Below, in pieces: positions 17,801-29,394 of a stretch of DNA of 64,000 nucleotides. The DNA is from Polytrichum commune (taxonomy: Eukaryota; Streptophyta; Polytrichopsida; Polytrichales; Polytrichaceae). The first letter of the stretch is position 1. Each line of letters begins with the position of its first letter. The stretch is from assembly GCA_950295325.1 (NCBI GenBank), contig OX485807.1:35494440-35558439 (forward strand). The letters are read 5' to 3'. Below the pieces are notes generated by a model that made no database searches, was not told the DNA's origin, and saw only the letters and a list, made by a program, of their open reading frames with translations. A program made the position numbers and the translations under genes.

Positions 17801-18024
17801 CTCAACACAAGTTTCAAGCCTCACTTCCAAGAAATGTTGTCATGTAGGCATGGATGTCATACTTGAAACTTAAGACTTGATACTTTGTATGAAGTGATAA
17901 GTCCCAACTTCCATGCTCTCAACGGCTAAGATTGCACGGATTGACTCCAAGTGACTTGGTACTTAGAAAATGGGATCATGTGTGAACCAACCCTCATAGT
18001 GGCTTGAAGAGGTGGGAGCTAATT
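17801..18024. other. Short intergenic stretch, nothing recognised
   Basis: The stretch is AT-rich and non-coding. 'ggcttgaagaggtgggagct' at 18001 repeats a block seen at about 17024 and 17580, so it continues the degenerate repeats upstream. Confidence 0.4.
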
Positions 18025-18216
18025 AGGTCCAAGATGACCCTAACCTACCGGGTGATAGTGGAGAGGTACCCATTTCCGAATGGAGCGGTTGACGGTTCGA
18101 TTCCCGCTATGAAATCTTCTCTCTACTTGACGGAAAAAACTAGCTAGGTAAATAAGAAGCCAAGAGCCCACCCACCCCAAGGTAGGCAGTAAACCCCACC
18201 TTGCACCAAGAAGATT
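18025..18216 (+). mobile_element. tRNA-derived SINE (probable)
   Basis: It contains a good RNA polymerase III B box, GGTTCGATTCC at 18094-18104, and an A-box-like TGATAGTGGAGAGG at about 18053-18066, at tRNA-like spacing. The downstream body ('aagagcccaccca', 'ggtaggcagtaaa', 'ccttgcaccaagaagatt') is matched by a partial copy at 53346-53400. A CACTA element begins exactly at its 3' end. No cloverleaf with a usable anticodon is evident, so this is not a functional tRNA gene. Confidence 0.65.
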
Positions 18217-21200
18217 CACTACAAGGAAAACACGAAAAAATTACTATGGCCATATGACTGGATATGACTATCAGTTTTAGGGCAGTCATGTTAAACCAAA
18301 GTGATGACTAGAAGTGACTTTAGTCATCATATGACTAAGGTATTAGTCACATCGGACAGTTCCTAGATGGGAACTGCGTAGAGAATGTGTTGGGAACACA
18401 TTCTCTCCATATTTTTTATTTTCATGATTGTCATAACGGACCACATGACTCAGATTAATACTTAGTTGACTACGATTTTCAGGTCCTAATAGTGAATGGT
18501 TTTTATATTGCATTTGGATCTCCTTCGTATTTATTTATGTAGTGAGTCTCTGGTCTTATGAATGAATCATGCAATGTTTCCATTCAAAACATCCCCATCT
18601 TGGTAGACAATTTTCTTTAGTTATAGCACATATTTATAAACCATGGGTTTGCTTTGCACATACTTTTGAACTCCAGTTTCAAAAACAATTGCCCTACAAA
18701 TGACAATAATTCATCCTTGATCTTTGTTGCTTGCAATGCAAATACATCTCAACCCATGTATGGATGCATTGAAACTCTAACCTCCCACTTCCTATTCCAA
18801 TATGTAAAGGGAGTAAGCTTCGGAATTGCTCATGAGCCCCATTGCCACGCCCATTGCCCATGGAAAGTATCCGTCCCATAATTACGCACCAACCTTTGTT
18901 GGTTGCTAAATGAATAGGCTCTCCCTCCCTTTGAAGTAGTAGAGTAACTGAAATTATAGATTGTAAAGCAACAATTGTTGTAGCCTGCACATAATCTCCG
19001 CATTTTCTATAGGTTTGAATGCAACATAGCAAGCTATGCACCATCCCACCTAGACATTACTCAAAAGAGAAAAAAACATCAACGACGTTTAGCAAACATA
19101 TCAGGATTGATTTCTTGAATTTAGGATCTCACTTGTACTCTCGAAGATGCTTGCGGATGGTTTTCCTTTACAACAAGTTTACACCCATGCATTTTTTACA
19201 TGGGCATGTGTAACTTGTGAGATATTGTCTCTTTGCTATGTCCCACAATTGCAACTGCAGAAGATCCTCTCGTGATCTCGGATTCATTTCCAAATGTTTC
19301 TATGCACTTGAAGGGGGTCCAATTTTTTTCTTGTGCACGATAGTCCTACGAAAGACATATACAAGTCCATGAATGATGGTTGGATTATTTAGAATTTCAC
19401 TATGAATGAGGTCGATCACGTCTATGCCAAGTCAAGTTATAACTAGTTGTAATGCTCAATAAAGCAGATTAATAACTACCAATAATTATCAATGTAGTAA
19501 GCAATGAAGAATGACCTAAACCTAACCGAGGATCTGTTACTAAGACTAGTCATACATGTAGGACAACTATGACTAAATATAGTTATTTCTTTGTAAATTG
19601 ATGACTACATCTAGTCATCAAGAATAGAAAACCTAAAATCTACATGCAATGTGGATGCCATGCAAGAGAATTTCCAAACTCTAATACATCTACCATCTAT
19701 TAAACACACAAACCATAAACCTAGAACCACCATTTAAGCCACCATTGCCATTCACTACGATGTTGGCGTATCCGCAACTTCTTGCCTTAATTGCTTATAT
19801 TGGGAGGGTTTGTATCTAACCTAATCTTGTGAAGATTGGGTGCAAATGACATAATCAAAATGATTTGAGTTGGCAAAGAAAATTTCATGTTAGATGCTAA
19901 TTACTAGGCCTATATTCTCCTATAATGTCCTCATAAGTTGTTCTTTTAATTGATAATATTGCTATTCATAATTTCCCTTGCACATTGGAGATCTTTTTCA
20001 TGGAAACCATTGCCTATCTTATCCCCGTGGGTTACCTACCCTATTACTGCACTATTTCCTTGTAATTTTGTGGCCGAGTACCTATTTCCGTGGCCGCTTT
20101 CCGATTTATTCCAGTGTGTTCTTCTTTGAACTTCCTTTGTTCTTTGGCGTTCTCCCTTTTGGTCTAGTGTGCTTGGTCCTCTCCTTCATCTCCTTGTTGA
20201 AATTTTGTTGCTACATTGAGGTATGAGGCTTGCTTCTAGGTGTCTCTAACATTTGAATAAATTGTTGTCTCAACATTAGTCTTCCATTGCAAGGAAAATG
20301 CCTCAAATACCTCCACTTTTGTCGACTTCCTCTGTATGTGTAATGCTAAGGTCCGTAGCCAATTTACTAGGCGAGCATGTGAAAGAGGTATTTAAAGGTA
20401 TTGCTAGAATGCCATAGATATTGAGTGTTATTTTTTTATCGAATGTCAAGGTTGTTATTTGACATGTTTGAGGATTCCAAGAAGGTCTTTATTCCGGGCA
20501 AGGGAAGGTCAATTCCTCCGTTCCAAACCAGGGTGTGGACCTTCTTCCAAATGACACATAACTAGATACAGTGCTAGACCAAGGAAGGATGACCTCTACA
20601 CTGGACATAGTGGGGATGACGACAACAATGAGAGAATAAAGTCAGATGAAGAGCACATATTGCCGCCGAGTCAACGACCCGCAACAAAGGTATGTAACTC
20701 TAAACCCAAAACCCTTAGAGAATATGGCTAAGACTAGTCATTAGTTTAAACAATATGACTAAGATGAATCATTATTTTAGAAAATATAACTAAGATTAGT
20801 CATTTAAGTCATAGCTATGATTAATTATAATAACAAGTTTAGGAAAAAAATACTACGGCTAGTTATGTAGTTAGTCATCACTGGTGGTTGTGTACTAACT
20901 TGTGAATCACCCATGTGTATAGGAAAAATGCCAAACATTAGAGCCTCAAATCTGGGAGGTAAGAAGACAATCCTAATTGATGTCGACAATTCCCTCAGGG
21001 TTTAGGGTTTCCAAGCCTCTTCTCCAAACATTGAATAAAAAAGAACCCCACAAGCAAATCAAAATGTCGAAGGAGTCATGGCACGATGACGGATCCAACC
21101 ATGACTACTTGGAAGAGAGATGTCAACATGGATGACCTAGTGATTTCGTCTTTGAATATTGACAACTTTGGAGGCGAAGCCCCCATACGTGCAAATAATA

Positions 21201-23469
21201 GATCTACATGTGGAGCTCTTAACTGTAAAACGAGCCTATTTGTGTAGACAAAATGGATAGCAAGGCCAACTGTCTCTCAGTGCAATTGTATAGAGGGATA
21301 TGTGATTGCGGAACCATACATCTGAGCAACAAAGTCAAAGACAATTTTTTTTTAAACAATAACTAACATGGATGACAAAAAAAGAGCAGTGCGGCAAGAT
21401 AAATAAATAAAAATAAAATAAAAATGTAAAAATGTAATATATATATATATTTGTGGTGAGGAGGATATTGCAATAAACCTGGTGGGTTTCAAACTCTTAA
21501 TTTTGTGTGAATAATTGTAGGCCATATCTGTTATTATCCAACAAATACTAATCCAACAAAATAGAATACTATATTAATGCAAATAATTGAGTTGGGTAGG
21601 GTTTCAATACTTGAAGCGATTGAGATGGATTTTTTTGATGCGTAGTCAAGTTTGTGAAGAATATGACTAGTAGTAAACATTATTTTTTGAAATGATATTA
21701 GATATAATTATTAATTTAATATGTCTTACCACAATTGATGAGGTTGCCCATTGGAAATCCTAACTGCCATTACACAATCATCGTAGACGAAGAAAAAATG
21801 TGGAAAAAAATCTAACAAGAGAAAAATAACAAGAAGCCAATAAAGACAATGAGAAGGAAAAAAATGTTGATTCAACATCAGAGCCCGAGGTCCATCTAGA
21901 AATTAAAAAATAAAAATAAAACTCACAGAGATGGATAAGTTTCAAATCGGCGCAGGTTATCATATGAGGCCAAAGACAGATATAAGAACCGCATGGGAGC
22001 AAAGGAGGTCAAGGACAAAACACAAAGAACCAAATACAAGCGATGTAACGGGTAAAGAGGATAAAAAAAATGGAGGGAAAAAACAATAAAGTGGAGCTAG
22101 AAAAAATATAAAGGTAAATCTGCCAAACTGTGTGACCATTTAGTATTTTGTTAAATCGCATGTTTACTTTCATGTCATTTCCTTGAGGTTTTGATGTACG
22201 TAATCACTACAATTTCACGTAATTGTAGCGGATGAAAAAGCCCCACCACCCTCCATATTTTTAACAGAGGATGTTGTGAAAATGATGGGAGGAAGAAAAT
22301 GTGGTTGCCCAAGGAAAAACAACAAATGTAGAAGGGGGTACAATGCATGAAATTGTAATATATGAAGGTTGTGTGTCTCTGGAGGTACAGAGAAACCACG
22401 ACAATGAGTATAACATCTTTAAAAACATATAATTGGATAATCCTCCCATCAAGAAGATTGGAGAAGTTGTAAACAATTTTATAATGTTACCACCGAATTT
22501 ATACTCTATGCATATGTAGAGTCGTAGGTGAATGTAGGAAATATATTTTGGATAAAAAATGGGTAATAGTGTATATCATCTACAATCAGTAGCTTGAATT
22601 TGCTCAGTGGATGACATGTGTACGTCAAATGTTTCATACTAAAATGTTTGAAGATATTAACTATGTTTTGCCATCTATTGTAGTAAATTATTTTAATATA
22701 TCGACTATACAAATTTATTTCTTATAGTTTATTGTTTGAATATGATGATTATGTTTAGTCATATTTTGTTGTGAATTGTTTAAATATGATGTCTATATTT
22801 AGTTATATCATAGATCATTTTTTGAAAATGATGACTATATTTAGTCATCTTGTTTATACGAATAGTTGTATAAATGTAATATTAGATGATTTTTAAGAAT
22901 AATATTATTTATTATCATATCAAATAACTACATTTAGTCGTCAAAATTGAAACGCTTATTACTAAACCAAAAATAATGATTAGCCCTTTAGAATGAAAAA
23001 TGCCAAAGATGACTCATTTTAATAAGGAATTATATATCATATGACTATTTTTAATCATAATATGACTAATAGTAGTCGTTATTGGAGAATATATTTGTCA
23101 TACGACTACACGTAGTGAAGAACATACAATCATATAAATACAATTCATGACTAATTCTAATCACATAGTCATGACTAATTATAGTCAAATAACAAGACTA
23201 TACATGACTAAATATAGTCACATATGTATGACTAAATCTAGTGAGAAATGACGAAGGGTCGAGGGGTAGCCCAAAACGAGGTCCCAAAGACCCATGGGGA
23301 ACGCGCCATGGGGAATGAAAGATGTCCGATATGACTGTAGTCATTTTGTCTAGAGCAATTGGTCTAACATAACCAGGTTGAGGACTAAAAATGATGCCAG
23401 TCTCTAGTGCACTTTCTTACCTATATCAGTCATAAAGCCGAGTTCATTTTTCATGTTTTTCTTGTAGTG
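18217..23469. mobile_element. CACTA (En/Spm) element, 5,253 bp, apparently non-autonomous
   Basis: The element starts CACTACAAGGAAAACACG and ends in the complement of CACTACAAGAAAAACATG, the canonical CACTA terminus. It is flanked by an exact 3-bp target duplication, ATT, at 18214-18216 and 23470-23472. Both subterminal regions are dense in short TAGTCAT / ATGACTA motifs (about 18240-18480, 19540-19640, 20720-20880, 22740-23250), the expected binding sites for the element's own protein. No frame longer than about 116 codons occurs and no TNP2 transposase motif was seen. Interior pieces that look foreign (for example around 19970-20230 and 20990-21200) may be captured host sequence, but I could not identify them. 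Confidence 0.92.
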
Positions 23470-23472
23470 ATT

Positions 23473-25850
23473 CAACATGATGTAGTGATCTACACATGAT
23501 GTTTAAAACCACATGCAATGTCAATTATAGGTGTTGCATTTAATATTTGGTGATGCTGTCAATGTAGATGGGCATATCTAAATATGAAATTATGAGTATT
23601 CTATCAACTTAGGAAGGCTTAATATCATTGGTGTTGATTATTTGATTGGATGTATTATATAACTTTCAACTACATTTAAGATGACAAGATTGGTTCTAGA
23701 TTCTATCTATTTCAATTTTATTTATCAATAATATCCACTTTGCCCAATAGATTATTGAATCCTTTAATACTCACATTACTCTATTTTCATTTGGGAGGGT
23801 CAGGTCTAGTAGGTTGACCATGTCTCTATACTCAAATCATTTGCTACTATAATTTACATGGACCATGGAGTCCATGGATGATTTTTTTTACTAATTAATG
23901 GTACGCTTTCTAATCTGCCCATCAATTACTCAATGTCTATAGGCCTAATGTAGATTCACAACCCTTGGTGCATTAGGATTAGACTCGGTACATATACAAA
24001 ATTTTGAAAATTGAAGACCCTCTAGCTATGTGTATTTTGTAAATAATGCCCATTTTTTGCACCCATGTGGTAATAACTTATGTTTAGCCAATAATGTATG
24101 CACCCCCTAGAATTCCACTGCAAAACGTATCGATGTAAATGTCTTGAGTGTCAATACAATTTATGTCATAATGTTGATCAACGACAACTTGAAGATACTC
24201 CCTTCAATGTTCTATGGGTTTATATAAAGATGCGTCATGCACAAGGCTCAAGCCCGATTGTCCAAGCATCCCCATAAGCTGTGTGCCAACTCCAACCTTC
24301 TTCCAAGTGGGTTTGCAATTCTGAGTTCATCGACTAGAATGCCCTCCCCGATCGGGTCACCAACTTTGACCATCTCTAAATGGCCACAATATTACATGGT
24401 TGTCTTTTTATTAATGTGTTTGGTTTGGAATTTTCTAGCCTTTCCAAATTCTAGATCTTCAAACAAGTATTCTATTGCATTAGATTACCCTATCATCAAT
24501 CACAAGTAAATGCTTACAATTATGGCCTTGTATTGAATTACCTATTGTATCCAGAATGGTGAACATATACTGAGCACACGTAGTCCAATCTCATCGTAAG
24601 ATACGTTCTTCTCTTTGTTGGTCGTTCATAACTACACATTGGCACAAGGTGTATTGCCGTATATGATTTGTGTGCAATTTTCCCTCACAAAATTAGCATG
24701 TTGAGTTTCAAAATTGGCGCATCACTTAGCATGTCTACTTAGGGTGTGTCTTCATTGAGCAAGAGGAATAGAATGTTGATGTCACCTTGGTATCATTTTT
24801 CCAAGCAGGTAGTGTAGTTGTAGGAGGTATATACTTGAATCTTTAGCTTTCCTCGAAGGCAAAAAGGGGTCGGAAGTCTCTCCAGAATTGATATTCATGA
24901 AGAAAATGATAAGCCATGTATTGAAATGATGACTTCAACATTCTGCTTTGTTCCTCTCTACACAAATGTAACTTCCTTCCAAACACTTTAAAGAAAAATG
25001 ATAACCGATACAAAGAACTCAACTCTGGGTTGCCTTCACTAGTTGCAGGAATGACGAGTGGGGCATGCCTATAACGCATCGTGCGGTGAGACGAGTCGGA
25101 TAAAACAAATAATGGGTGAGGAGAGGAATCAAGCTAAGTGAAACATCAAGATTTCTTGTCAAGTTTTTGGTCCATAGTTCAACAATCATGAAGGGATATG
25201 GCGCCACATTATCGAGATTCCTCACACCTGCTATGTGATCCACATTGATATTACACGTAACAAAAAGACACTGAGGAATTCTGCAGAAAATATGAAACAT
25301 GTGACACCGTTGATCGGTCGACAACTAGAATCATCACACTTTGCTAAAACAGACATGGGTGTGAGATTGGCGGCCAGCCATGAATTTCATATATTCTGTT
25401 GATTGAAACAAAAGATAGGATTCTTGCAGGAATATTCTCCATGCACTCGTCCATTGTTTCATGGATGGAGAGTATGAAGCAATTCATCATGAGCTCCGAT
25501 TTGGCGCTAGCTTAACCTTGAAGTTGCTCATCAAACAATTTGCTAATGAAAGTTTCAGATCACTGTGCCTCCGAGTTCTTCAATGTGTGACACTAAGTGG
25601 GCCCCCCTCTACCTAGTAGTGCCTTGGAAGGTTGTAGCACAGAATCATCAATGTGCAGATTCTGTCAACAAGGTTATCGTGCACGAATTAGATAGGAGAT
25701 CGGTCGGTGAGCTACGGTGATCAAATTTGCGATGGTTGATTGCCCTACGTTGCTACCACTAGTTTCAAATTTTTTTGTGGCATGTTCTCAAACCGAGTTT
25801 TTTGTGGCACAGGGATATGTAAACTCGGGGACGTCGCTTCACAACATAGT
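23473..25850. other. Intergenic, no recognised gene
   Basis: Several - strand frames of 78-101 codons (24843-25079, 25019-25324) and one + strand frame of 90 codons (24237-24509) are present. None shows a known motif and none joins into a longer product by an evident splice. A decayed transposon gene on the - strand is possible. Composition turns GC-rich at about 25860. Confidence 0.35.
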
Positions 25851-25942
25851 GATTGCATCAGAAGTTTCTTGAGAGGAATTGAATGCAAAGCGGCGAGAGT
25901 GAGAGAGAGGGAGGGAGGAAATTAAGGGAGGTGTCACGTCTA

Positions 25943-26305
25943 TCACCGGCCTTGTTGGAATCGAGGCTGGGTTTGAAGCACCCGTTCCTGTCGTCGCGCA
26001 TCTGCGAAACGGAAGCCCAGGAGGGCGGAAGGGACACCGACCGGGGGCTTGTTGGTGTCAAAAAGGAAAGCGGCGCCCACTGCGAATCCTAGAAGCGCCA
26101 GCAGCACGACCCATACCATAGGGTTTCGCAGCCTGCACGCACACCTCCCCCGGTTCTGAGAGCTCGGGGATTGCGCGTTTGTGAAGACGATCACATCGCT
26201 TTCATTTGGCCTCATCTTCCTGCGGTAGATGAGGTACATCGCCGTGCACGACACAACCATCGCGGCTAATGCCGTCCGCGTCACGCACGCCAGGTCATTA
26301 CTCAT
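25943..26305 (-). CDS. Small two-TM membrane protein (hypothetical)
   Basis: The product has 120 residues, starting MSNDLACVTRT at 26305. Two hydrophobic segments (about 12-27, ALAAMVVSCTAMYLIY, and about 64-83, VWVVLLALLGFAVGAAFLF) flank a hydrophilic loop with RRKMRP and a CACR motif. A hairpin membrane topology follows from this, and the compartment is unknown. The frame sits in a locally GC- and CpG-rich block. Just upstream on the - strand lies AAACCCTAG (around 26331-26339), a telo-box-like motif typical of plant 5' leaders. The last third could be intronic: an acceptor-like TTTCGCAG lies near 26005. Family not recognised. Confidence 0.5.
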   Translation of the reverse strand: MSNDLACVTRTALAAMVVSCTAMYLIYRRKMRPNESDVIVFTNAQSPSSQNRGRCACRLRNPMVWVVLLALLGFAVGAAFLFDTNKPPVGVPSALLGFRFADARRQERVLQTQPRFQQGR

Positions 26306-26329
26306 CGGACGAACTCCACTCGGTCATGG

Positions 26330-26339
26330 ACTAGGGTTT
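26330..26339 (-). promoter_or_regulatory. telo-box-like motif
   Basis: AAACCCTAG on the - strand, about 25 bp upstream of the start of the two-TM protein. Telo-boxes are known in 5' regions of plant growth-related genes; function here is inferred. Confidence 0.35.
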
Positions 26340-26459
26340 CGCGCTGGAATCTGGTCTCCAGAGACAGAGGAGGATTCATGCTTCCTATGAAATTGTAGGA
26401 GCTCCGGGCGTTGGTCTACACTTGTGTGCACGTCTTAATTTGGTCATTGGAGGATGTCG

Positions 26460-27510
26460 GTTGCCTTAGACTCCTTTCTTTTGGCTAAGGGCAGGTTGTC
26501 TTACTCTGGCACTGTGCTCTACGATTCGGACACCACGCCGTCTGCCATTTGCATGATGCCTACACTCTCCAGCTGAGGTAGTGTAAATTTGAGAGCACAG
26601 AGCAAGGGTCCCATTGTTCTTCTCGGTATCAAAAAATTGAGACGTTAGGGATCGGCAGATTGCAATCAAAGCAAATGCTTATAAGCAAGATTGATTGATT
26701 TGAAGTAGGTAAGGCTAAGGGAGGAGCAGTACAGCCTCGACTCCTCCCTCATGTCTTCAAGCCATTCGACGAGTTTCGTCTTCGGCGTGCGAAAACAAAA
26801 CCCTTTCACGGCCTCCACATTATTCGAGAACTTAGGGAGTGCAATCACAGCAAATAATTGTTGGAAAGATTGATTAAGTTGAAGTAAAGTAAGGCTGGGG
26901 AGGGGCAGTACAGCCTCAACTCCTCCCTCATGTCTTCAAGGCATTCAACGAGTTTCGTCTTCGATGTGTGACAACAATAAGCCTTTCACTTCCTCCACAT
27001 TACTGATTGTCGATCCACCTAGCCCTTATATGATCCCGGACTACACCACAGTCATCATCCTGTCCTCTCAGACCGCAAGAAACTCATGCTCTCACTCCTG
27101 CTGCAGTAATAACATGATGCACTCGGCAAGGATCCCATTGGTCTTTTCGGTTTCAAAAAGTTTGATAACGTAGGGATCTAGATCACAGAAAATTTATTAG
27201 CAAGCTTAAATATTCTTGAAGAAAGTATTAAGGCTGGGGAGAGGCGGCAGTACAGCCTCAACTCCTCCCCCTTTCTTCCAGCCATTCGATGCGTTTCTCC
27301 CTCTTCGGTATGTGATAACATATGCCTTTCATGGCCTCCACATTTTTGATATCCGTTCTTCATAATCAATCCTTAAAATCTTCGACTAGAACAGAGCGCG
27401 ATCTGCCTCGTACAGACAGAGAGTCATCATCCTGTGGTCTTAAACCGCAACAAACTCATCCTACTCCTCATGATGCTGCAACAACAACAGCAACAAGATC
27501 ACTGGTGTGA
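26460..27510 (-). repeat. Tandemly duplicated exon-like units (three)
   Basis: Three related units are read on the - strand, centred at about 26657-26825, 26838-27000 and 27178-27355. The first encodes NVEAVKGFCFRTPKTKLVEW and then LEDM in a 60-codon frame. The third gives NVEAMKGICYHIPKREKRIE in one frame, and the middle one is broken by a stop. Each is bounded by shared flanks: 'cagtacagcctc.actcctcc' inside, and 'gatcccattggtcttttcgg' or its relatives at about 26605, 27130 and also 28289. Conservation of an amino-acid pattern across copies with different frames suggests descent from coding sequence. The family is unknown. Confidence 0.55.
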
Positions 27511-27572
27511 TCGAAACAACAACACCATATCTGATATCAATTCCAATCGCTCAAATTTAAGTTTTGGACAAT

Positions 27573-27607
27573 ATTCATGGCCCTCGGATGAATCGAGGGC
27601 CATGAAT
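27573..27607. other. Perfect 14-bp stem hairpin
   Basis: ATTCATGGCCCTCG (27573-27586), a 7-nt loop, then CGAGGGCCATGAAT (27594-27607). Three further outer pairs form after a two-base bulge. It is a short isolated palindrome in GC-richer sequence; its function is unknown. Confidence 0.8.
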
Positions 27608-27758
27608 TGTGAGAGCTCCGGGAAGCGACAGACGGCGTGAGGGGACGCGACTGTGCACCCTGCCCCCCATCCAAAACTTTTGCCACGGGCTGGCCTGCCC
27701 GACCCAAAGAAACCGGCCGGCCAAGGTTATGGAGAAAGTGCAGGCGGCGACCATGATA

Positions 27759-29346
27759 TGCAGTGACTCTCAAAACCTGAGTCATTGACTTACTACATCA
27801 ATTTTCACACACAATGCCAGGAAAAAGAAAATAAAAACAAGAACATATAAACTTTCATTTATGTAAGTTGGTAGTCATAGTTTAGTACATCATTTTCAAA
27901 GTCTCGTGTCTATTGCAAAATTACATGTGAAGAAACAGTGATTTGAAGAGGACTATATACATTGACTCAATTTTGTAACCTACATCTACCTATAGATCGA
28001 TGATTTGCCCAGCCTCTTTAGAAGTTAAAACAACTTGGATACGATTGGGCATGCTATGGTAGAACTTTTGGCACTATTCACAAGTGATGTAATGGAAGGA
28101 AGTTTGCACACGCTCCCACAATTGAACCATTCCTTTGATTGGTATTGGATACTCATTTACTTTCTGTTTCACAAGTGCCCACACATGCTCCATTGGAATT
28201 AGGTCAGGTGATTGAGGAGGCCAAGTAAGTACATCAAAATTTTGCATTGAGAATCACTGCTTGACTGATTTTTCAGTGTGTTTAGGATCCCATTGGTCTT
28301 TTCAGTTTCAAATTGTTTCATTTTTCTTATCATGCTAAAATATGACACGAGAAGGGTGAAACGGTACCGTTCAATTGTCTCCATAGCCTCATCTTGAAGA
28401 ATGCCAAGATACAAAGCTTGTGTCATCATCCCCTCTATCTTGCACATGTAATCCATGCCACGGAAAGTCATACAACCCCATGCAAAAATTGCACCACCTC
28501 CATGTTTAAGTTGTCTGACTCACATGATGAACTTATAATTGAGATTCGCCATCCCCGCCTAACACCAACCTTGACCATTAGACTTACATCGATTGATCTT
28601 ACTCTCATCACTAAAAATCACCCTATAGCAATCATGAATAGTCCAAACTTGATGACGTTGAGCAAATTCCAACATGCAACGCACATTCTTGGTTGTGAGC
28701 AACAACTTCTTTTGCTTCTTTAATGACCCAAGACCTGCTTTATAAAGTGCACACCTCACTATGTTCGTGCTCACTCCCACATTTAGGTGCTCACTCAAAG
28801 CATTCCTCACGTCTACAACATTATCTAGTCCACCAACTATGACGGCTCTTACACACGCTCGTCGTTGAGCGGGGGTGATGGTTCTTGGGCGCCCTCCTCT
28901 TGAAGGCTTCACATGAGGAACACACTCTCTACAAATCCTAGACTTATAGATTGAAAGATACCCAACAATTATGATACTTCACGTGTGCTACACCCATGTT
29001 CTAACAAGGTTGTAGTATTCAACCTCTTTTCTAGTAATGTCCTAAGAGACCACATTTCTAATCAGAAGTGAGAGGAAGTACCCTAGGTGGCATTGTGAAC
29101 TTATTCTTGCAACTAAAGGTGAGTGATGGAAACCGTTCCAAAACTAAGTCAATAAACCTAAGTTCAATTGAAATGCAATTTTGTCTCTTGTTGCTATAGT
29201 ACTCACACTGAAAATTGGAAGGATGATAGCCAGCTTGGTTGCACATTTGAACCAATTTACTGTCTAGCAAAAAGATCAATACTCTTCCAAACATGGCTTC
29301 CTGTAATTTGTTGTTTTGTTGATTGACTCAATTTTGAGAGTCGGTG
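27759..29346 (-). mobile_element. Tc1-type (DD34E) transposon, complete but decayed, 1.6 kb
   Basis: The left end contains GACTCTCAAAACCTGAGTCA and the right end is the complement of GACTCTCAAAATTGAGTCA. TA lies just outside each end (27757-27758 and 29347-29348), as expected for the superfamily. The length is that of a full Tc1 element. It encloses one transposase relic on the - strand (separate entry), about 250 bp in from the right end. Confidence 0.85.
27990..29093 (-). pseudogene. Tc1-type transposase relic
   Basis: The - strand shows the parts of a Tc1 transposase in order. They are a start MPPRVLPLTSD, a helix-turn-helix linker GRPRTITPAQRRACVRAV at about 28890-28830, the first catalytic Asp in VIFSDESKIN (about 28620-28590), GGGAIFAWGCMTFRGM, the second Asp in a broken 'HD..DPKHT' block, and WPPQSPDLIPMEH with the catalytic Glu. 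Leaving out a roughly 39-bp insertion, 34 residues separate the second Asp from the Glu, which is DD34E. The gene is dead. Stop codons and frameshifts occur in the first 60 codons, TGT-TAG follows NGQGWC at 28559, another TAG lies before HD, and the filler insertion sits at 28285-28325. Plant mariner-like elements are normally of a different DDD type. Confidence 0.9.
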
Positions 29347-29394
29347 TAAGTAGGGTGGATAGATGGGTCTTTAATGGTTATTTTTTCCAACTAG

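Noticed and set aside
18094-18105. Functional tRNA gene
   Set aside because: Only A- and B-box-like sequence is present. Acceptor and anticodon stems do not pair convincingly, and a second copy of the 3' body shows that it is a repeat.
18217-23469. Coding transposase inside the CACTA element
   Set aside because: No frame exceeds about 116 codons and none carries recognisable TNP2 motifs.
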